From NCBI GenBank assembly GCA_015259105.1, contig JABZGZ010000006.1, positions 1-28,334 of the forward strand: a DNA stretch of 28,334 nucleotides. Reading direction: 5' to 3'. The stretch is from Atopobium sp. GTDB lineage: Bacteria; Actinomycetota; Coriobacteriia; Coriobacteriales; Atopobiaceae. Within the stretch, counting starts at the first letter, position 1. Every line of letters starts with the position of its first letter. Below the pieces are notes generated by a model. The model had not been told where the DNA came from. It saw only the letters and a list, made by a program, of their open reading frames with translations, and searched no databases. A program made the translations under genes and the position numbers. This document shows, in pieces, positions 22,407-28,334 of this stretch.

Positions 22407-24167
22407 CTACCCCTTTCTCACTTCATGAGTTCCATTGGAGATATGTGCTTCCCACATGCGGTGATAGAGATCACTTGAACCAAGGAGGTCCGTATGTGTT
22501 CCCTCAGCGACGATGTTTCCGGAATCCATGACTACTATCTTGTCAAAATTACGTACCGTTGAGATTCTGTGCGCAATTACTATCAGCGTCTTTCCACGTG
22601 CAAGTTCTGAGAGTGCCTGTTGGATGAGCTCTTCACTCTCGGGGTCTATGAAGGCGGTTGCTTCATCAAGCACAAGAATCGGTGCATCTTTCAGATAGGC
22701 GCGTGCGATAGAGATACGCTGGCGTTCTCCACCCGAAAGAGCTCCTCCGGCCTCTCCAGAGAGGGTTTCAAATCCATTTGCAAGCTTATCTGCCAACTCT
22801 TCACAGTGCGCAGCGGCAAGTGCGCGCTTTACCTCGGCGTCTGTTGCCTCTGGACGTCCGAGCCTTACGTTCTCAAAGATTGTTCGGTCAAAGAGGAAAT
22901 TGTCTTGAGTCACAAAGCTCACAAGACCGGATAGCTGGTCAAGCGGCATATCGCGCACGTCAGTTTTTCCAATGCAGATAGACCCTGAATCCGCGTCCCA
23001 GAATCGAGCAATAAGCTTGGCCATTGTTGACTTTCCAGAACCACTTGGTCCCACCAGAGCACATGAGGTACCTTCGGGCACTTCAAGAGAGATGCCGTGA
23101 AGCACTTCTTCGTCGCAATAAGAGAATTTAACGTTCTCGAATGAGACATCGTGTGATGTGATGAGTGCGGGAGAGGAGACTTCGGGTAGGGGTTTCATCT
23201 CTAACAGCTTACTAACGCTGTCCATCACCTTCTCGATCTCCTTGAACATGTTTGTGTATTGGGTAATTTTGGTGAGAGGACCAATGACGCCGATAGACAA
23301 CATGCATGCAAGAGCCATCTGGGCTACGTCGATGCTTCCCGAGGCCACAAGAATGCATCCGACTGGTACAACTCCTAAAAGGAGCGTTGGCAGTATTGCA
23401 AACATGGCGTTCATGGGGATACGAGCAGACTTATACCAGGCAAGCGTTAGTTTCTCAAATTCAGAGATGTCGTTACGAAAACGAGCGTACGAGGAGTCAG
23501 CTTGGTTGAAGGTCTTGATGACTTCGATGCCGTCGATGTATTCGACGAGTGTTGAGTTAACGCGCTCACTTGCCTCCCAGTACGCCGCATAGTCTCGCTC
23601 AAAGTTTTTAAAAAGCAGCGAGAGGGGCACAATTGACAAGGCTGGTGCGATGAGCATAGAGAGTGCAAGTCGAATATCAATTGAGCACACGATTGCAAAA
23701 CATAAGATGATAAGAAGCACATTACTTGTGAACTCTGGGATAACGTGGGCAATGGGCATCTCCATTTGCTCAATGTCATCAATAATTGTTTTCTTAAGTG
23801 CTCCAGAGGGCGCTGATTGAACATCGCCTAGAGAACATGAGGCTAGATGCTCGCACGCAGCGTTTCGCAGGTTTTCAAGCGTATGGTAGGCAACACTATG
23901 TGATGTTGAAGTTGAGGCTAGATAGCCTACTGCCTGAACTGCCACTCCGAGAAGGGCAATGAGTGCCCAGTGTTCAACTTCACTGATGGCAAGGGTGCCT
24001 GATATTGAGAGCGCAATCAACTTGTAGGCGGCAAAAAAGGGAACAATGCCTCCGGCCACACCTGCCACAGCACATAACAGCGAGGCTCCAAGTTTTAGAC
24101 GCTGTCCGCGTGTAAATAAAGCAAGTTGCCGTATCCAACTGCTCTTTTTCTTTTTGCTAGGGTCCAT
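22407..24167 (-). CDS. ABC half-transporter (membrane + ATPase), module B subunit 1
   Basis: 586 residues from the ATG at 24167, preceded by GGGAGG; a TTG four codons earlier is also in frame but would consume that ribosome site. Starts MDPSKKKKSSWIRQL, six membrane spans in about 25-300, then Walker A GPSGSGKST, Q-loop VTQDN, signature LSGGERQR, Walker B ILVLDEATAFID and switch VIAHRIST. With the next gene it should form a heterodimeric exporter-fold transporter; it follows an AraC-type regulator gene, as YbtP/YbtQ-type metallophore importers commonly do. Import is inferred from context. Confidence 0.9.
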   Translation of the reverse strand: MDPSKKKKSSWIRQLALFTRGQRLKLGASLLCAVAGVAGGIVPFFAAYKLIALSISGTLAISEVEHWALIALLGVAVQAVGYLASTSTSHSVAYHTLENLRNAACEHLASCSLGDVQSAPSGALKKTIIDDIEQMEMPIAHVIPEFTSNVLLIILCFAIVCSIDIRLALSMLIAPALSIVPLSLLFKNFERDYAAYWEASERVNSTLVEYIDGIEVIKTFNQADSSYARFRNDISEFEKLTLAWYKSARIPMNAMFAILPTLLLGVVPVGCILVASGSIDVAQMALACMLSIGVIGPLTKITQYTNMFKEIEKVMDSVSKLLEMKPLPEVSSPALITSHDVSFENVKFSYCDEEVLHGISLEVPEGTSCALVGPSGSGKSTMAKLIARFWDADSGSICIGKTDVRDMPLDQLSGLVSFVTQDNFLFDRTIFENVRLGRPEATDAEVKRALAAAHCEELADKLANGFETLSGEAGGALSGGERQRISIARAYLKDAPILVLDEATAFIDPESEELIQQALSELARGKTLIVIAHRISTVRNFDKIVVMDSGNIVAEGTHTDLLGSSDLYHRMWEAHISNGTHEVRKG

Positions 24168-24270
24168 GGGTCCTCCCAAACGACGAGTATGAGCAAATTG
24201 TATTCACGGCTCGTAGAATGAGAAAAGCCCGATTGTCGCGGTACGCTCCAAGTGTATCTATGCGGGTGGA

Positions 24271-25245
24271 TTATCTTTCTTGTCCAGCGCTTTCACGGTA
24301 ATCGCCAGGTGCCATGCCAACGACATTACGGAATGTGGAAGCAAATTTTGAGGCATTGGTATATCCGACTTCAAATGCCACCTCACCGATTGGCTTGGAG
24401 GTTGTTCGGAGGAGGGTTGCAGCTTGTGCCATGCGATAGCGTGTGAGGTATGCGTGCACACTAGCGCCATAAACCTCCTTGAACCACCGCTGCATGCTGG
24501 CATAGGGAAACTCGAACTCTTCTGAGAGCTCTTTGAGTGTCTTATGGGAAGAAAGATCAGAGGTTATAGCTCGTTCTATTTCCTTTACCTTATCAACCTG
24601 TGCGCGTGTGAGCCCGTACTGTCCAATGCGTCCGCCTTCAGGAATATTACTGCCGAGAAACAAGAGAAGCTCCATAATCTTGAGCTTTAGGTAAGCATCT
24701 CTAAAGCGGTCGTGAGCGTTATATATCTCGCAGAAAATATGTTCGACCGACGGTCCGCTACGGAGCACACTTGGTTCATCGCCTGAACAGAACCTCTCGT
24801 AGAGCTGCTTAACACTCACAGGAAAGCCCTCGGGAAACATTGATTGCAGCGATTTATCTGCTATGTCGGGGTCAAGACAGACGGTGACACCACGGTAGTG
24901 TCCAAACGGAAACCGAAAGAGACTTTCATGTCTTGCGTGATCGTCAATGCCAAGATCACCTACGTCAAGGTACAGGCATGAGTCAGTCCCGGACTCCCAC
25001 TCAATTCTTCCTTCTCGACAATAGTTCAGGCAGAGCATGCGTGATCCTGGGGTAAGTTTAAAGCCCGACTCAAGGTTCCATACGCTTGTGAAGTCATTGA
25101 ACATGAGGGTAATTCCAGGCATGACGTCGTGCATTGTCATGATGCCCTGTCCGTCAGTACCTTCCGCCCTCCATACAGAATGATCTGTATCGTACGTCAC
25201 GCGACGGACGTTGCCACCCATGTCAGCATAGTTAGCAATGTCCAT
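24271..25245 (-). CDS. AraC family transcriptional regulator (YbtA-like)
   Basis: 324 residues from the ATG at 25245 (GGAGACACG upstream), which lies inside the end of the EcfA gene with a 14-base overlap; longer forms lack a better start. The N-terminal 200 residues are a sensor region; the C-terminal 100 hold the double HTH, with KTLKELSEEFEFPYASMQRW and the signature IGEVAFEVGYTNASKFASTF, then P-G-D-Y-R. This is the family of siderophore-linked activators such as YbtA and PchR. Being in the middle of the operon, it is co-transcribed with the transporter it probably controls. Confidence 0.9.
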   Translation of the reverse strand: MDIANYADMGGNVRRVTYDTDHSVWRAEGTDGQGIMTMHDVMPGITLMFNDFTSVWNLESGFKLTPGSRMLCLNYCREGRIEWESGTDSCLYLDVGDLGIDDHARHESLFRFPFGHYRGVTVCLDPDIADKSLQSMFPEGFPVSVKQLYERFCSGDEPSVLRSGPSVEHIFCEIYNAHDRFRDAYLKLKIMELLLFLGSNIPEGGRIGQYGLTRAQVDKVKEIERAITSDLSSHKTLKELSEEFEFPYASMQRWFKEVYGASVHAYLTRYRMAQAATLLRTTSKPIGEVAFEVGYTNASKFASTFRNVVGMAPGDYRESAGQER

Positions 25246-26737
25246 CGTGTCTCCAATCCTCTTCGTTTCTCTGAAGAGTGTTCTCAAAAAATGACAGTAC
25301 CTTTGACCAGCCCGCATCGTCGAGCGCGCCTTGGTCTACAAACGATCCGTCTTCCATGCGGGCAAAGTCGGTGCAACATGCTCTGATGAACTCAGGATCA
25401 TGTGTTACAACCACAACAGCTCGTCCTTCCGATGCTGCTGCGGTAACGCTTGCAGCAACCTGTTTCATATGGGCAAGGTCAAGTCCACTGGTAGGTTCGT
25501 CAAGCACGAGTAAGTCACGACCTGATGCAAGTGCCGTAGCGAGGGCAACGCGTTGCATTTGGCCTCCTGAAAGCGACAGCGGATGGCGTTGTGCCAATTC
25601 AGTTAAGTCCAACGATGCAAGTATAGTACGGGTAAGGTGCTCGTCAGCACGTCTCGTGGAGGCAAGTACCTCATCAAATACGCTCTCTTGGAAGAGCTGA
25701 TGACTTACGTCCTGCATAACCAAGTAGCCGTTCTTTGGTCTGCTTGAGAATGGACCAGGACCTTCTCCAACGTCTATGGTCCCTTTGCAACCGCTCACAA
25801 GACCGCAGATGCAGCGTGCGAAGGTAGACTTTCCAGCACCATTGCTTCCGATGATGGCAGTGACACCTCCTCGCCTGAAGGCGATGCGAGAAACGTTGAT
25901 GCCGCGGCTCGACTGCAGGTAGTGGTAGTCCATATCCCGTATTTCTACAAACTCGTTTTTCTCGCTCCGTGCGCAGCACTGTTCAGCTGCAATAGCTGCA
26001 AAAGTTGGTGCACGCAGACCAAGCGCCCGCGCCTCGACAGCACTGGATGCATAGAATTGCTTGGAGTCAATCTCGCGTTCCACGCTGCCTGAGCGCATCA
26101 CAATAATGCGATCGGCGATGCCCTCCAACCAATGGAGTCGATGCTCGGAGATGAGTACAGCGCGGCCCTCAGCTTTCCATTTTGCAACAATCTTTCGGAG
26201 AAGCCCTATGGAAGCGAAGTCAAGGTTGGAGGATGGTTCGTCAAGGACGAGAACATCCGGGTCAAGCATAGTGGCCGAGCCACAGGCAACACGTTGTTTT
26301 TCTCCACCAGAAAGTGAGAGGCAGCTGCGGTCGATAAGATCTGAGAGCTCAAGCGCGTTGGTGACGTCCTTTAAGCGTGTGCGTATCTTGTCGGGTGTTA
26401 TTCCTTGGTTCTCACATGCAAATGCAAGTTCACCGGTTGTATCCAAACAGAAAAATTGGGTCTTAGGATTCTGGAAGACTGATCCGACCTTTGGCGCCAG
26501 TTCCCAAAGCTCGTGGTTGGAAGGTGTAAGACCACAGACCTCAATCTTCCCCGAGAGTTTCCCCTCATAATAATGGGGGATGAGGCCATTGACGAGCCTT
26601 GTGAGGGTTGTCTTTCCAGATCCTGAGGCACCCGTCAGACAGACTACTTCACCAGGGGCTACGTTAAGGTTGACCTCGGAGAGGCTGTTTTTCTCGCTTG
26701 CCTGATAGCAGTAGCATGCATTTTTTATCTCGATCAT
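25232..26737 (-). CDS. ECF transporter ATPase with two fused ABC domains (EcfA-type)
   Basis: 501 residues. Domain 1: Walker A GASGSGKTT, Q-loop VFQNP, signature LSGGEKQR, Walker B VLVLDEPSSNLD, switch SEHR. Domain 2: Walker A GSNGAGKST, Q-loop VMQDV, signature LSGGQMQR, Walker B LLVLDEPTSGLD, switch VVTHDPEF. Unlike its module A paralogue (LSSGE, LSRGQ), both signatures are canonical. It shares with that paralogue NGLIPHYYEG/NGLIPHFYEG after the first Walker A. It lies 7 bases after ecfT and overlaps the AraC gene. Confidence 0.92.
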   Translation of the reverse strand: MIEIKNACYCYQASEKNSLSEVNLNVAPGEVVCLTGASGSGKTTLTRLVNGLIPHYYEGKLSGKIEVCGLTPSNHELWELAPKVGSVFQNPKTQFFCLDTTGELAFACENQGITPDKIRTRLKDVTNALELSDLIDRSCLSLSGGEKQRVACGSATMLDPDVLVLDEPSSNLDFASIGLLRKIVAKWKAEGRAVLISEHRLHWLEGIADRIIVMRSGSVEREIDSKQFYASSAVEARALGLRAPTFAAIAAEQCCARSEKNEFVEIRDMDYHYLQSSRGINVSRIAFRRGGVTAIIGSNGAGKSTFARCICGLVSGCKGTIDVGEGPGPFSSRPKNGYLVMQDVSHQLFQESVFDEVLASTRRADEHLTRTILASLDLTELAQRHPLSLSGGQMQRVALATALASGRDLLVLDEPTSGLDLAHMKQVAASVTAAASEGRAVVVVTHDPEFIRACCTDFARMEDGSFVDQGALDDAGWSKVLSFFENTLQRNEEDWRHDGHC

Positions 26738-26744
26738 TTCAATC

Positions 26745-27479
26745 CTAGTAGTAGAGCAATGGCGTGATCACCGCGCAGATAGTGGCTATGGCGAGAAAGG
26801 CGATTACTATCCAGTCTCGTACACGCATGCGCGCTTCGTTTATGTTTGTGCGAGCTGTTGGTCCACCGAGCCCTCGCACGAGCGCCGAAGCAGAGAGGTC
26901 TTCACCGCCTCGCACCGCCGAGACAAGCAGCGGTACCAGGCAATTCTCGATAGCGGAGATAGGGTTTCTGAACGTCTTGCTGCTGCGCATGCGTATAGCA
27001 GCAGCTATCTGTCGGTAGTCGTCGGCTATCGCTGGGAAGTATCGAAGCATTACGACAAAGGGAATCTCTACTGCTTGAGGCATGTGCATACGGTCGCATG
27101 CTGCCATGAACTCACTTACTGACGTGGTTGTGACTAGCCAGGTTCCCATGGCAATGCCAGGGGCGAACTGCCTTACGATTCCTGAAATGCCCAGCGTGGC
27201 AAAGAGAGCAACTCCAGTGAGGCATGATTCCGCGATTGCTGCCACAGCGCTTGCAGCCCCGTATAACGTGAGGTAGGTGATTGCTGAGCGGAAATGGTGA
27301 GAAAGGGCTAGCATGATGAAAGGTGTTGCAATAAGCAGCGGCTTAACCACAAGGAGAGGCCCCACGTTATAAGACCCAAGCATAATTGTTGAGACGACGA
27401 GTGTGGCAAGCACTTTAGTGCGGGGATCAAGCACGAGCCCTCGGTTATTGGCAGTTGAGAGGAACAGCCCCTTTTTCAT
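26745..27479 (-). CDS. ECF transporter membrane coupling subunit (EcfT/CbiQ family)
   Basis: 244 residues, about five to six membrane spans, with the EcfT coupling segment VVMLRYFPAIADDYRQ and S-A-L-V-R-G-L-G-G, where Val replaces the usual Ala of the A-R-G motif (S-A-L-A-R-G in module A). The ATG overlaps the stop of the S-component gene (TAATG). Works with the ATPase encoded next. Confidence 0.9.
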   Translation of the reverse strand: MKKGLFLSTANNRGLVLDPRTKVLATLVVSTIMLGSYNVGPLLVVKPLLIATPFIMLALSHHFRSAITYLTLYGAASAVAAIAESCLTGVALFATLGISGIVRQFAPGIAMGTWLVTTTSVSEFMAACDRMHMPQAVEIPFVVMLRYFPAIADDYRQIAAAIRMRSSKTFRNPISAIENCLVPLLVSAVRGGEDLSASALVRGLGGPTARTNINEARMRVRDWIVIAFLAIATICAVITPLLYY

Positions 27480-28081
27480 TATGCGATGCCGGCTCGCTCA
27501 AAGTGCTTGTGGAGGAGTTTCTTGCCGATGACAGCTCCGATACACCCCGCGATACATGCAGCAAGAGCAAGAGGTAGAAGGCTCCAGTCAGGAATGTAGC
27601 TGGAGAGCGCGTCGGCATATTCCTGTCCGTAGCCAGAGGCGATACCTGCGAAGTAGCTCGCGCGATTCATGACGATGGGAATATAGTTGCCTATCAACCA
27701 TACGCTCAGGACTCCGTGTGAAATTATGGCGCGTCCTGCGCTGTTATAGTTACCGCTTCTGAGGACAAGGTCGGCGAGAAGACCACATACTGGTCCTGTA
27801 ATAAAGGCAAATACGCCCATGCCACCGAGACCCATAAGGAGTCCGAGGATGGTTCCCATGATAAAGACCATTCCGAAATGCCTTACTTTTGTGATATAGA
27901 GCATGTACGGAATGCCTCCGATAAGCGGGCAGATGACGGAGAGCAATGGAATGAATATAGGAACGTATCCCAGCATTGCCACAGCCATGATGATTATGAA
28001 GTAGAGAGCGGTGAAGATACCGATGTTTATAAGGTCCTTCGGTTGCAGCCCTTTTTTCTTGACTGAGGGTGTTTCAGGCAT
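27479..28081 (-). CDS. ECF transporter S component, MptD/Trep_Strep family
   Basis: 200 residues, exactly the length of the module A protein. Begins MPETPSVKKKGLQPKDLINI, with the family N-terminus KDLINIGIFTALYFII, about six membrane spans, FIMGTILGLLMGLGG (compare LIMGTINVLPGLM), and ends LLHKHFERAGIA. The ATG has AAAGGAG seven bases upstream. First gene of module B, whereas the S component is last in module A. Substrate-binding subunit; substrate unknown. Confidence 0.92.
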   Translation of the reverse strand: MPETPSVKKKGLQPKDLINIGIFTALYFIIIMAVAMLGYVPIFIPLLSVICPLIGGIPYMLYITKVRHFGMVFIMGTILGLLMGLGGMGVFAFITGPVCGLLADLVLRSGNYNSAGRAIISHGVLSVWLIGNYIPIVMNRASYFAGIASGYGQEYADALSSYIPDWSLLPLALAACIAGCIGAVIGKKLLHKHFERAGIA

Positions 28082-28334
28082 AATGCGTCTCCTTTCGGTT
28101 AGCTCTATCTAACTTATAAAGGATAGACACAGAGAAACTCAGTCAATAGCCCATTTGTATCATTATGTCCCGTTTGAATCACGTAGCTACTATTCGCTTT
28201 CTGATAAGCATTTGCCAACTGCCTTTTTAATACCATACAAGTTCGCCTATATAACTCGCTAAAATAGAGTGGGTTGATTAAAACTAATCGTTTCTGTGAC
28301 ACTCCCAGAAGCACACGATTGGAGTTTATATATG
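28082..28334 (-). promoter_or_regulatory. Upstream region of module B with candidate promoter
   Basis: Minus-strand TTGACT (rc of 28141-28146) is followed by TATCCT after 15 bases or TATAAG after 22, so neither spacing is ideal. A short dyad CTATC/GATAG (28105-28109 with 28122-28126) lies at the likely start of transcription. AraC-type activators usually serve promoters with poor core spacing, which would fit. No operator like those of module A is present. No gene supported here. Confidence 0.4.

Noticed and set aside
28114..28314. 66-codon frame upstream of module B
   Set aside because: No ribosome site, no family resemblance, and it covers the expected promoter region.
1..28334. tRNA, rRNA, CRISPR array, integrase or transposase
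   Set aside because: No cloverleaf-like sequence, regularly spaced repeats or recombinase motifs were recognised anywhere in the window.

Overview
The window looks like a chromosomal segment of a Gram-positive actinobacterium, most likely of class Coriobacteriia (Atopobium/Lancefieldella/Olsenella-like). This is inferred from LPXTG wall-anchored adhesins, the style of the genes and their mosaic base composition. guaA, the adhesins and the right-hand transporter operon are of moderate GC. Several blocks between them are clearly GC-richer or AT-richer, so the middle of the window reads as an accessory region assembled in steps.

Layout. (1) 1-2568, minus strand: two tandem surface adhesin genes with related N-termini; the first is cut by the window edge and the second ends in an LPYTG sorting signal. 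(2) 2948-4537, plus: guaA, GMP synthase. (3) 4743-7929, minus: a GC-rich macrolide-resistance-like pair, an Msr(D)/Mel-type ABC-F protein and a Mef-type MFS pump. The pump is preceded by a good promoter, an 11-codon leader ORF with a strong Shine-Dalgarno (SD) and two hairpins, an arrangement typical of antibiotic-sensing attenuators. (4) 7930-9392: decayed DNA with the C-terminal stub of an AAA/DUF4143 ATPase and a sequence resembling the 3' tail of guaA (possible attachment-site copy). (5) 9393-13128: an intact AAA/DUF4143 ATPase behind a hairpin that hides its ribosome site, a DUF2442-HTH protein, a small zinc-ribbon protein, an HTH-Fic protein and an HTH pseudogene. The DUF2442 and Fic genes each have a strong palindrome upstream. 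(6) 13265-20441, plus: a TetR gene, two ABC half-transporters, a double-ATPase EcfA, EcfT and an MptD-type EcfS, with three copies of one operator. (7) 28081-20651, minus: a second set in inverted order, EcfS, EcfT, double EcfA, an AraC regulator and two ABC half-transporters.

The most notable feature is the pair of convergent, paralogous transporter modules in (6) and (7). Each joins a complete ECF importer to a heterodimeric exporter-fold ABC pair, but one is tied to TetR and the other to AraC. The AraC plus two half-ABC arrangement recalls YbtA/YbtPQ of yersiniabactin uptake, and IrtAB is another exporter-fold importer. Uptake of a metallophore, heme-like or similar scarce compound is therefore the working guess; the substrate cannot be read from the sequence.

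No tRNA, rRNA, CRISPR array, integrase, transposase or intact insertion sequence was recognised.
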